In this document: piece by piece, positions 9,227 through 17,381 of the stretch
How positions within the stretch are numbered: position 1 is the stretch's first letter
Layout: each line of letters opens with the position of its first letter
Assembly (NCBI GenBank): GCA_016706225.1
Contig: JADJKB010000024.1
Span: 434,001-498,000, forward strand
Direction: 5' to 3'
DNA length: 64,000 bases
Origin: Myxococcales bacterium
GTDB lineage: Bacteria > Myxococcota_A > Polyangia > Polyangiales > Polyangiaceae
The notes under the pieces: model-generated
Told to the model about the DNA's origin: nothing
What the model saw: the letters and a program-made list of their open reading frames with translations, nothing else
The model's database searches: none
Position numbers and translations under genes: made by a program

Positions 9227-10120
9227 GTGCGAGTCGGTCTCTGTCTGCTGGTCGCTCTGGGTGTGGGACTGCCCGGCTGCCGGGCGTGTGAAAGCGCGCC
9301 CGGTTCGCGCGGCGACGCGGCGGGTGTTGCTGACGCACCCTCATCTGCCCGGTGCACCCCGCGCACCGGGGAGCACCTCGGGATCCCGTTCGTCAAGGTG
9401 TGTCCGCAAGATCTGGCCGCCGCAGGCGCGACCTTCGAGCCGTTCTGGATCTCCGCCCATCAGCTGGGTTGTTCTGCCGGCGAGCACGACTCACTCGCCT
9501 GTCCCAGCGTGACCTCGCTGCAGCATCCCGCGGCGGGAGAGGCGCGGACGCCCGGGATGGCTGCAAACACCCTGGCCGCCGTGGTCGAGCCCAGCCTCGC
9601 CCAGAGCGTCTGTTACATGCGTTTCGCCGGGCGCATTCCGACGCGGCAAGAGCGCGCGCTGGCCGAAGAAACGATGGGCCTCGCAAGTGTGATGGTGGCG
9701 GAGTCCGCCGGCTCGCCGCGCAACTTCAGCTTCCTGCGTCTGGCCGAGTGGGTGACCGAGACACCCTGCCAGACACCGAACGCCAGCAAGTGCTCGGCGG
9801 CGACGTTCCCGAGCGGGCCGCGCGAACCGATTGCCTGGAGCACGCTCGCGTCGTGCGAGGGCACACCACTCTCGGCCGACGCCGGAGTGCCGTTGCTTGC
9901 CATCGGCGAGGTCTGCCCTGCACCGGATTTCTCCTGGGATGCTGGCGCCGGTCGTCTGCCCTGCGCGGTGCGAAGTCCCGCCGCGAAACCGTCGATCATT
10001 GGTTTTGCTCTGTCGTGTCGGCCGCCGGAGCCGCTCGCGCGTCACCCGGAAGACGACATCGGCAAGGTCGCCGCGTTCCGCTGCGTCTTGCCCGAGTCCG
10101 CAACCCTGGGCGGCAGGTAA
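9227..10120 (+). CDS. Lipoprotein with a degenerate formylglycine-generating-enzyme-like (SUMF1) fold
   Basis: A 297-residue protein starting at a GTG with GGAGG six bases upstream, one base after the preceding stop. The signal peptide ends in LPGC, a lipobox. The mature part shows the order typical of SUMF1/FGE-sulfatase proteins: PFWISAHQ early, a VCYMRFAGRIPTRQE segment resembling the family's CxWAGxRLPTEAEWE block, and FALSCR near the end. The family's metal and catalytic residues are not clearly preserved, so a binding or structural role is more likely than catalysis. It is probably an envelope partner of the membrane protein at 8533. Confidence 0.6.
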   Translation: MRVGLCLLVALGVGLPGCRACESAPGSRGDAAGVADAPSSARCTPRTGEHLGIPFVKVCPQDLAAAGATFEPFWISAHQLGCSAGEHDSLACPSVTSLQHPAAGEARTPGMAANTLAAVVEPSLAQSVCYMRFAGRIPTRQERALAEETMGLASVMVAESAGSPRNFSFLRLAEWVTETPCQTPNASKCSAATFPSGPREPIAWSTLASCEGTPLSADAGVPLLAIGEVCPAPDFSWDAGAGRLPCAVRSPAAKPSIIGFALSCRPPEPLARHPEDDIGKVAAFRCVLPESATLGGR

Positions 10121-10178
10121 TCCCCGTCGTCCGTCACACCGTGCGCTCTGCGCGGCCGCGCGAAGAGTGTGCGTTGCT

Positions 10179-10289
10179 TCAGCCCGCGGCCACGAATGCG
10201 GCGGCGAGCACGATGGCGACGAGCCAGCTGCCCAGCGCCAAGCGGCGACCGAAGTCTCGAACTCGGTTGCGCTCCTTCGGGTCGATCAT
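10179..10289 (-). CDS. Possible 36-residue single-span membrane peptide
   Basis: A short open frame MIDPKERNRV... has a basic, soluble start and a clear hydrophobic span (WLVAIVLAAAFVAAG) ending at the stop. It lies 51 bases downstream of the 68-residue membrane ORF on the same strand. No strong ribosome-binding site is visible. The protein-like layout (charged N-terminus then one span) is the only support. Confidence 0.35.
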   Translation of the reverse strand: MIDPKERNRVRDFGRRLALGSWLVAIVLAAAFVAAG

Positions 10290-10340
10290 CGGCTCGACTC
10301 CATCGTCCGTCTCGCGCTGACCGCGCGAAGCTCGGTACGT

Positions 10341-10547
10341 TCAGACGCCGAAGAGCCCCTTGGTCAGCCCCGCGACCGCGACGTAAAATGGCAAGACCAG
10401 GAGCAAACGCCATCCAACGGCCAGCCCCATTTCCCGCAGCGCGACCGCCGCGGCCAGGGCAACGGCGAGGCTGAGCATGCCGGCCCGGAGGCCTTTGGCG
10501 CTGCAGTTGGGGCTCAGATTACCGGTGGGCTTGGCCCAGGCGTCCAT
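10341..10547 (-). CDS. Small membrane protein, 68 residues
   Basis: A 68-residue protein with a polar N-terminus (WAKPTGNLSPNC) and two hydrophobic stretches (~25-40 and ~48-62), consistent with a two-span membrane hairpin. It diverges from the translocase gene at 10590, so the 42 bases between them should carry both start regions. No family is recognised. It may be co-transcribed with the 36-residue ORF downstream. Confidence 0.5.
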   Translation of the reverse strand: MDAWAKPTGNLSPNCSAKGLRAGMLSLAVALAAAVALREMGLAVGWRLLLVLPFYVAVAGLTKGLFGV

Positions 10548-10565
10548 GGACCCAAGTATAGTGCG

Positions 10566-10584
10566 CTCCCGCCAGAGGCGGGAG
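10566..10584 (+). promoter_or_regulatory. Hairpin overlapping the ribosome-binding site of the translocase gene
   Basis: CTCCCGCC, loop AGA, GGCGGGAG is a perfect 8-bp stem with a three-base loop. Its 3' arm contains the GGGAG that would serve as ribosome-binding site for the ATG at 10590, so folding would hide it. A TATAGT at 10557-10562 could be a -10 element, in which case the hairpin would be almost the whole leader. The stem is seen directly; the regulatory role is inference. Confidence 0.45.
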
Positions 10585-10589
10585 GGGTC

Positions 10590-13364
10590 ATGGCTTCGGC
10601 GACGAACACGAACACGGTCACGGACCGCCCTCCGGCCTCCGGACGCGCTCTGCTGATCGATCTCCGCGCCGGTGAGGGGGCTGAAGTTGCGCTCTCGTTC
10701 GCGACTCTATTTGGCGTGGTCGCCGCCCTCAGCCTGCTGGAGACTGCACGTGACACCCTCTTTTTGGCCAAGCTGCCGGCTCATCGCCTCGCGCTAGTGT
10801 ACGTCGTCGTAGCGGCGCTCGGGCTGTTCGTCACCGGTCGGAACCTGGAGCTCGTGCGGCGGTTCGGGCGGCGGAACAGCCTGGTCGTGACTCTCGCCGG
10901 GGCTGCCGTGGGCACGACGCTGCTCTACTTCAGGCCCGCCAGTCCCGTTCTGGCCTTCACGCTGTACGTGTGGAGTGCGCTGCTCGGCTCCGTCGCCGTC
11001 GTCCAGTTCTGGCTCGTCGCCGGAGAATCGTTCACCTCGGCGCAGAGCAAGCGTCTCTACCCGGTGATCTCCGCGGGCGGCGTCGTCGGCGCGCTGGCTG
11101 GCTCGGGACTCGCGATCTTGCTGCTCGGGTATCTCCCGGTTGGCTCTCTCTTGCTGGCGGCCGCCATCACCCTCGTGGTGACGGCCGTCGTGGTCACGTT
11201 GGCGCCCGACCGAACCGACGCTCCGACCCCGGCCCTCCGCGCTGGCGGGCCCGTCGCCGCACCGGGCCGCGTCACGCTTCTGCGACAGGATCCGTACCTC
11301 ACGCGAGTCGCGGCGTTGGTCGTGCTCTCAACGCTCGCGCTCCTGGTCCTCGATTATTTCTTCAAGTCTCGCGCGGCGGCCAGCCTGTCCGCGGGCGAGC
11401 TGGGGCCGTTCTTTGCGCGCTACTACGCGGTCCTGAACGCGCTGTCGCTCGTGATGCAGGTGGTCTTTGCTTCGCGGTTGGTCCGGCGCCTGGGAGTGAC
11501 GGCGGCGCTCGTGCTACTGCCGCTCGCCCTGGTGATTGGCGCGGCCGGCTCCCTGTTTCTGGCAAGCAGCTTCCTGGTCGTTCTACTCGCGAAGGGCGCG
11601 GACGGCGCGCTGCGCCACTCCGTGCACCGCGTCGGCAGCGAGCTCCTCTACGTGCCGCTTCAAGGGGCGCTGCGTGACCGAGTCAAGCCGCTGATCGATT
11701 CCGTTCTGGCGCGGGTCGCGCAGGCCGCGGCAGCCGCTGGCATCCTGGGGCTGGTTGCGCTCGAACTGGATTCGCCGCGCGCGCTGGCGGCGATCTTGGC
11801 CGTGTTGGCGGGTGCGTGGATCGGCGTCGCCATCTCTCTGCGCGGCCCATACCTGGAAGCCTTTCGTTCGTCCCTCGCCCGGGGTGGGCTCGATGACCCG
11901 CGCATCGGCTTCGACGATCTCGACCTCTCCTCCGTCGAGACCGTGACCGAAGCGCTATCGAGCCCCGATGCGACCCGAGTCATTGCAGCGATGAACCTGC
12001 TGGCCGACGCTGGTCGAACACGCCTGATCCCCGCGCTGATCCTGTATCACGAGGCCGAACCAGTGCTGGAGCGCGCCTTGGCGATCTTGCCCGAGCCGCG
12101 CCGCAACGACTGGGTGCCGCTCACGGAGCGTCTGCTCGGGCACGCGTCCGAGGTCGTACGGCTCGCGGCGGTACGTGCGCTCGCACGTCACGGCAAGCTG
12201 GACCCGCGTGGCAAGCCCGCGACCGGTGTCGTCCGGGCCTATCTGGCGGTGCAGCGGTTTCGCAACGCGGACACGCTGCAACCTCTGGCTGACGACGATG
12301 TCCGCGGCATCATCGACGGCACCACACCCGAGTGTGAGGCGGCGCGCCAGGCGATCCTGGATGCCGTGGTGGACCAACCCGGGCCGCGCTGGGTGGAGGT
12401 GATCCTGGCGCTGGCCAAGCTGGAAGGTCCCCACCAGGACACGGCGTTGCCTGCGGCGATGGCCGCCGTGAAAGATGAGAGCTTCATCGGCCTGCTGATC
12501 GAGCGCTTGCCCGTGCGTCGAGGCCGGGCCGCGACGCGCGAGGCGCTGGCGAGCTTCGAGGGAGCGGCCCTCGACCGCCTGGGCGCCGCGCTCGTCGATG
12601 CCGATCTGAGTTTCCGTGTGCGATTGCAGGTGCCTCGTGCCATCGCCGAGCTGGGTTCCCAACCGGCCGCCGACGTGCTGACTCGCGCGCTGAGCGCGGA
12701 TGTGTCAGGACTGCTGCGCTATCGCGTGCTCCGCGCGCTGGGGCACCTGGTCACCCACCATGGCGCGCGCGTCGACGCCGCCGCGGTCGACGCGGAGCTC
12801 CGGCGCAACCTCAGGGAGTTCCTCTCGCGCGCCGGGCAGCTCGCGCCATTCCAGCAAGGTCCGTTGCCGTCCGGTCGCGCCCAGGCCAGCGCGCGGCTGG
12901 TGATCGGGCTCCTGAAGGACAAGATGCGTCAGGCGCGCGAGCGTGTGTTCCGGCTACTTCAGCTGCAATACCGAGCGGAAGATCTGCGCACCGTGCACCT
13001 TGCGCTTCAGTCGGCGGACAAACGCGTGCGCGCGAACGCGCTCGAGTTCGTCGACACGCTGACGCTCCGAGCCGAGGAGGATCTGCGGGCCATGTTGCGC
13101 CTGGTCGCGGACGACCTGCCACCGGACCAGACGGCGGCCCGCGCCGGGGCGTGGGTCGGACAACCTCCCGCCGATGTCGAGACGGTCCTGGCGGAGCTGA
13201 TGACGGACTCGGACGACTCCCTCGCCACCGTGGTGGCGTACCATGCGCGCGCGCTCGGCGGCGGCGCGCTGGTGCTCGAAGCCGAGCAAGTCATGAGCCA
13301 GCGCGGCTGGATGGGACTCGATCGCGAGCTAGGCATTGAGCTCGGAGGTCTGAATGGAGCGTGA
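10590..13364 (+). CDS. ATP/ADP-translocase-like (Npt/TLC family) carrier fused to HEAT-type repeats
   Basis: A 924-residue protein. Residues ~20-425 form about 12 membrane segments resembling the nucleotide transporter family of rickettsiae and chlamydiae (LLETARDTLFLAKLP, VVQFWLVAGESFTSAQSKRLYPVISAGG). From ~430 to the end is a soluble alpha-helical region of HEAT-like repeats (for example EVVRLAAVRALARHG and DKRVRANALEF). The signature resembles NTP/NDP exchangers, but homologues in free-living bacteria may move other substrates. GGAGGG lies four bases before the ATG. The gene overlaps the next, a cyclic-nucleotide-binding protein, by 11 bases, suggesting joint control. Confidence 0.75.
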   Translation: MASATNTNTVTDRPPASGRALLIDLRAGEGAEVALSFATLFGVVAALSLLETARDTLFLAKLPAHRLALVYVVVAALGLFVTGRNLELVRRFGRRNSLVVTLAGAAVGTTLLYFRPASPVLAFTLYVWSALLGSVAVVQFWLVAGESFTSAQSKRLYPVISAGGVVGALAGSGLAILLLGYLPVGSLLLAAAITLVVTAVVVTLAPDRTDAPTPALRAGGPVAAPGRVTLLRQDPYLTRVAALVVLSTLALLVLDYFFKSRAAASLSAGELGPFFARYYAVLNALSLVMQVVFASRLVRRLGVTAALVLLPLALVIGAAGSLFLASSFLVVLLAKGADGALRHSVHRVGSELLYVPLQGALRDRVKPLIDSVLARVAQAAAAAGILGLVALELDSPRALAAILAVLAGAWIGVAISLRGPYLEAFRSSLARGGLDDPRIGFDDLDLSSVETVTEALSSPDATRVIAAMNLLADAGRTRLIPALILYHEAEPVLERALAILPEPRRNDWVPLTERLLGHASEVVRLAAVRALARHGKLDPRGKPATGVVRAYLAVQRFRNADTLQPLADDDVRGIIDGTTPECEAARQAILDAVVDQPGPRWVEVILALAKLEGPHQDTALPAAMAAVKDESFIGLLIERLPVRRGRAATREALASFEGAALDRLGAALVDADLSFRVRLQVPRAIAELGSQPAADVLTRALSADVSGLLRYRVLRALGHLVTHHGARVDAAAVDAELRRNLREFLSRAGQLAPFQQGPLPSGRAQASARLVIGLLKDKMRQARERVFRLLQLQYRAEDLRTVHLALQSADKRVRANALEFVDTLTLRAEEDLRAMLRLVADDLPPDQTAARAGAWVGQPPADVETVLAELMTDSDDSLATVVAYHARALGGGALVLEAEQVMSQRGWMGLDRELGIELGGLNGA

Positions 13365-14328
13365 GGACTCGGCCAGCGAGCGCGTGTTGCGCGCGATCTT
13401 TCTGCGCTCGCTGTTCGGCGACTCGGCGGTGCTCACCGCGGTCGAACGCATCGGCTCCATGATGCGCACGGTGACCTGTCGTGCCGGCATGACCATCTAC
13501 CGTCAGGGCGAGGCCAGCGACTACCTCTACTTCATCGTCGACGGCCATGTCGCGCTGGATGCGCCGGGTGAACCGCGCTGGACCTTCGGTCCCAGGGACG
13601 GGCTCGGCTTTCAGGACGCAATGCAAGATCAGCCCCACGCCCGCACCGCGCTGGCGCTGACTGACGTGACCGCGCTGGCTTTCTCCGTGGACGATTGGAT
13701 GGACGTCCTCGATGATCACAGTGAGCTCAGCCGCGGAGCGATCATGAATCACGCCCGGTCGGTGCGGGCGAAATTCGCGGAGCTCGCGCCGGATGGGGGT
13801 TTCGCGCCGGTCGAGGCAGCGCTCGTTCAGCCAGATCTGGGTGACGAGGTCGGTCTCGTGGAGCGCATGGTGATGTTCAGTGAAGCGCCGTGCTTCGAGC
13901 GCTCCGGAATTCAAGCGGTGGCCAGCCTCGCGCGGGTGGCTCAGGTGCGGCGCCTGAAACGCGGCGAAACGCTGCTCGCTGTCGGTGAGCGACCGCGGGG
14001 GATCTACCTGGTCGGCGCGGGCATGCTCTCCGCCGAGCGCAAGGAGCCCGAGCTTCGCGCGCAGTTTGCCCCCGGGAGCCTGGCGGTGGGCCTCTCGTTC
14101 CTCGGGGCCGAGAGCTCCGACGTCACGCTGTTTGCAGAGTGGGACGCGCTGGTGCTGTCCGTTGCTGAAGACGATTTTTTCGACATCGCGGACGATCACT
14201 TCGATCTGATGCGGGCGGTCTTCTCGTATATGGCGCGGGAGCGCGGCCTTGCCATGCGCGAGATCGCGGTTCGCGCCGAGCGCGCTACCGCGCGGACCCA
14301 TCAGGTCGCGGCGTCGGCGTCAGCCTGA
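13354..14328 (+). CDS. Protein with two cyclic-nucleotide-binding (Crp-like) domains
   Basis: A 324-residue soluble protein with two beta-barrel effector domains, roughly residues 25-135 (RAGMTIYRQGEASDYLYFIVDG) and 175-290 (LKRGETLLAVGERPRGIYLVGAG). No helix-turn-helix is visible, so it is not a typical Crp regulator. The phosphate-binding cassette is imperfect (GLGFQDAM... instead of FGE), so ligand binding is uncertain. The start overlaps the translocase gene by 11 bases and the 3' end overlaps the convergent translocase gene by 28 bases. It probably senses a signal for the carrier next to it. Confidence 0.75.
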   Translation: MEREDSASERVLRAIFLRSLFGDSAVLTAVERIGSMMRTVTCRAGMTIYRQGEASDYLYFIVDGHVALDAPGEPRWTFGPRDGLGFQDAMQDQPHARTALALTDVTALAFSVDDWMDVLDDHSELSRGAIMNHARSVRAKFAELAPDGGFAPVEAALVQPDLGDEVGLVERMVMFSEAPCFERSGIQAVASLARVAQVRRLKRGETLLAVGERPRGIYLVGAGMLSAERKEPELRAQFAPGSLAVGLSFLGAESSDVTLFAEWDALVLSVAEDDFFDIADDHFDLMRAVFSYMARERGLAMREIAVRAERATARTHQVAASASA

Positions 14329-15665
14329 GCGCTCGAGAGCTCGTATCGCTTGACGATCATCCGCGCCACGACGAACCAGTGGAGGACCAGCACCAGGTTT
14401 GCGAGGGCAAACGCCCTGACCCCCAAGCCCAGGACCCCGGCTCCGACATAAACCGCCAGTGCGGAGCCTACGTCGCCCATGCGCACGAAGAACGCGTCGA
14501 TGGCCTGTTTGGCTTTGTATTTCTTCTCACGCGTGGTCGGCAGCCACAGCATGTTGCGCAGGGTGTTGTTCAGCGAGTAGTCGGTGGCGTTCTCCGCGAT
14601 CTTGCCGACGAACAGCACTCCCAGCACCGGAAAAGCGCTCGCGCCCAGCGCGTCGACGAAGGCGATGGCAGGCAGCACGAAGAACGCGATGCGCATTCCA
14701 CCCAGGCGCACCAGCCGAGACACGACGAGCGTCTGCAGAACCACGGTGGCCACGTTCACGAAGAAGTAATAACGGCTGTAGGCCGCGCTCACCCACTCCT
14801 TGACCCCGTCCGGCGCGAGCTCCCCTTTGGCCACGAGACCACCGGCCGCGTCTGCGATCAGCTTGCTGACCATGTACTCCCCATTCGTGTTGACGAAGGT
14901 GAAGAGCACGGTGAACGCGGCGATGTAGCGCAGGTACGGATCGCGAAACACGAGAGCGAACGCCCCGCTCTTGTCCGTAGGTGCGGCTTCTTTCTCCGGT
15001 GTCGCCCGGGTCGGTGTGCGCGACTCGCGCAGGTACACCGCCTGGGTCAGGACGGCCGTGAGCGCCAGGACTCCAGCACTGACGAGCAGCAGCTGATACA
15101 CGCCGAGGTAACGCAACAAGACCGCCGCGAGCGCCGAACCCGACACCGCGCCCACGGTCTGTCCCACACCCAGCAGCGGGAACAGGCGCTTGCCCTGCGC
15201 TTCGCGGTAGAGATCGTTGGCGAAGGCCCAGAACTGGGCCACGACCATCATGTTGAAGATCCCGAGCCACAGGTAGAACACGAGCCCGATGCGCGCGCGA
15301 ACCGCCGGGAGCGCGCTGCCGAGCCAGAACAGCACCAGGTTCGCGCTGAAGAACAGCGTCACTCCGACGACCAGTCGATTGCGCGGCAGGCGGTCGGCGA
15401 TGCGCGCGTAGGCCGGCACCGCGATCAAGAGCGCGACGGCGATCACCGCGCCCATGTACGATTTGTATTCGGCGCCCGACTTCATGGCCAGGATCAGGCC
15501 CTCGCGCACGGGCTTGATCGACGAGTAGGCCAGCATCAAGAGGAAGACGTTGAGCGTGAGCAACAGCGCGGAGGTGCCTTCGCCCGGCTCGACGCGAGTG
15601 ACGATCCCCAGGGCGCGCTCGACGGCGCTTCTAGCGTCGCGCGCTGGTTTGGTCGCGTTGGCCAA
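14301..15665 (-). CDS. ATP/ADP-translocase-like membrane carrier, second copy without HEAT repeats
   Basis: A 454-residue integral membrane protein with about 12 spans. AYSSIKPVREGLILAMKSG and VVAQFWAFANDLYREAQGKRLFPLLG correspond to the same landmarks as in the 924-residue carrier, placing both in one family. The TTG start lies three bases after the stop of the upstream lipoprotein gene and has GGGGA upstream; no in-frame ATG is better placed. Co-transcription with the lipoprotein and the Omp85-type barrel would make one envelope operon (18813 leftward). The substrate is unknown. Confidence 0.75.
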   Translation of the reverse strand: MANATKPARDARSAVERALGIVTRVEPGEGTSALLLTLNVFLLMLAYSSIKPVREGLILAMKSGAEYKSYMGAVIAVALLIAVPAYARIADRLPRNRLVVGVTLFFSANLVLFWLGSALPAVRARIGLVFYLWLGIFNMMVVAQFWAFANDLYREAQGKRLFPLLGVGQTVGAVSGSALAAVLLRYLGVYQLLLVSAGVLALTAVLTQAVYLRESRTPTRATPEKEAAPTDKSGAFALVFRDPYLRYIAAFTVLFTFVNTNGEYMVSKLIADAAGGLVAKGELAPDGVKEWVSAAYSRYYFFVNVATVVLQTLVVSRLVRLGGMRIAFFVLPAIAFVDALGASAFPVLGVLFVGKIAENATDYSLNNTLRNMLWLPTTREKKYKAKQAIDAFFVRMGDVGSALAVYVGAGVLGLGVRAFALANLVLVLHWFVVARMIVKRYELSSAQADADAAT

Positions 15666-15668
15666 GCT

Positions 15669-17381
15669 TCATCCCCGAGGAGGTGAGTCCGTGTACGGGC
15701 GCTCGAGGCCCACGACGCGATAGTCGCGACCCCCCAGGTGATAGAGGTGGACCCGAGCGGGGAGAGTGGCGGCCTTGCCTTCGGTCTTCGCCACGACGTC
15801 GACGACCAGATACCGAGGTGAGCGCGGGTTCGCCCCGGCAACCTTGGGCAGACTCAGGCAGACGAAGTGACCTCGTTCGGCGCGCCCGGCCACGACCGGG
15901 ACCGGCTCGAGCTTCGTCGTTGCCCAAGCCTGGGTCGCGTAACTACGCGAGGCGAGGGGTGCAACGCCGGTGGTCACTGCAACATCCTCGAGGCACAGGT
16001 GGCTGCTCGGGCCGGCCGGAAGCAGCTCGGGCCACGCGAGCGGAGACAGCCGCGTCAAGTAGCGTTCCAGTAGCTTCTTGCGCCGACCGATCAGGACGGA
16101 CAGCAAGCGCGCCTCGAGCTCGGGGGCGAGCTCGGCTCGTTTCAACACGCTGCGCAGGTGCTCTTGGCCGAAGCGCGCGATGATGCGCGCCATCCAGGCC
16201 GAGTCCCGCTCACTCTTGCGCACGAACGCCGGATTCGGGTAGCCGGAGCGAAACACCTCCGGGTCGAAATGCTCGACGTCGTAGTAACCGAACGTCCTGC
16301 CCGTCGGCCCGAAGCGCGAGTCGTCCCACGGGCGCTTGATCGTGCCGAAGGTCACGAGGTCTTCCGTGATGTACGGGATGTCCAGATAGTACGAGTGCCC
16401 GATACGGCGCCCCAGCATGGGCGGCTCCCAGAGGCTGCCGAAGCAGTTGCCGACATCGAGCAGGTAGTGGCGGACGTAACCGCCCGCCCCCTGCTTCACG
16501 AAGGTGCCCATCGTGTTCTGCTCTCGTGTGTCGGTCCAGCCGAGCCAGGCAGCAAAGACCTCGAGGCCGCGCAGCTCGCGGCGGTCCTGGTGATCGATCA
16601 CGTCGTTCGGATCATCGGCGCGTCGCCCCTCGTACTTCCACGGTCCCAGCGGCTTGCCCTCGATGAACAGGCTCACGCTCGCCCGGTAGCGCCCGTCCGG
16701 CAGCCGGATCGCCTTGGACAACACCTGGTCGAGATCCTTCTCGGTCATCGCGACCTTGTCACCGCCCTTGGACTCGCTCTTGGCCTTGGGATCGATGCGC
16801 AAGATGGAGCGATCGAAGTGGACGACGTGGTTGCACGGTACGAAGTAGCCCGCGGCGTGCGCCAGTCTCGGGGCGATGATGTCGGCCGCCGTCGGGCGCG
16901 GGCCCTCGGTCACACCGTCGAACTTGGTGAGGTAGCGGCGTCCGTCCGACGCCTTCATGAAAAAACCCGGGTTGAAGCCGTTCGGTTTGGCGGCCTTGAT
17001 GATCCAGGGCCCCAACACGTCCGGGGCTTTGATGTTGCACGGGCCATCCGCCGCCTCCGCGGGCGATAGGCCATGGCGGCCGATGCGGTTCACGAACCAG
17101 CTCGAGTCGGGCACCTCGTCCAGTGCGTTGACGTTCACGGCCTCGCCCGCGGGGTCGACGGCGAAGAAGCGCGAGATGGGGCGAAACACGGTCTGGTTCG
17201 TCGCGTCCCACACGAACGGCGAGTAGTACTCTTCGGGTTCCTGCTCGAACGTGCGCTGATCCGGGTCTCGCCACAGCGGGTCTGTCAGTGGGAACGGTCG
17301 CAGTGACCCACCACCACAAGCCGTCAGCAGCGTCAGGGCCGCGGCCAATGTCGCCCGTCGGTACGCTCGCTCAGAAGCCAC
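15669..17381 (-). CDS. Large lipoprotein of unknown function, kinase-fold-like features
   Basis: A 570-residue protein. The GTG at 17381 gives the signal peptide ATLAAALTLLTAC with a clear lipobox; the frame open further upstream overlaps the barrel gene and is a shadow. The mature sequence has WIIKAAKPNGFNPGFFMK, then RRYLTKFDG and later LLDVGNCFGS, an arrangement reminiscent of HipA/PI-kinase-like folds, but I cannot identify a full catalytic set. The start overlaps the upstream barrel gene by 11 bases and the stop is three bases from the carrier, so the three are a tight operon. Confidence 0.65.
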   Translation of the reverse strand: MASERAYRRATLAAALTLLTACGGGSLRPFPLTDPLWRDPDQRTFEQEPEEYYSPFVWDATNQTVFRPISRFFAVDPAGEAVNVNALDEVPDSSWFVNRIGRHGLSPAEAADGPCNIKAPDVLGPWIIKAAKPNGFNPGFFMKASDGRRYLTKFDGVTEGPRPTAADIIAPRLAHAAGYFVPCNHVVHFDRSILRIDPKAKSESKGGDKVAMTEKDLDQVLSKAIRLPDGRYRASVSLFIEGKPLGPWKYEGRRADDPNDVIDHQDRRELRGLEVFAAWLGWTDTREQNTMGTFVKQGAGGYVRHYLLDVGNCFGSLWEPPMLGRRIGHSYYLDIPYITEDLVTFGTIKRPWDDSRFGPTGRTFGYYDVEHFDPEVFRSGYPNPAFVRKSERDSAWMARIIARFGQEHLRSVLKRAELAPELEARLLSVLIGRRKKLLERYLTRLSPLAWPELLPAGPSSHLCLEDVAVTTGVAPLASRSYATQAWATTKLEPVPVVAGRAERGHFVCLSLPKVAGANPRSPRYLVVDVVAKTEGKAATLPARVHLYHLGGRDYRVVGLERPYTDSPPRG

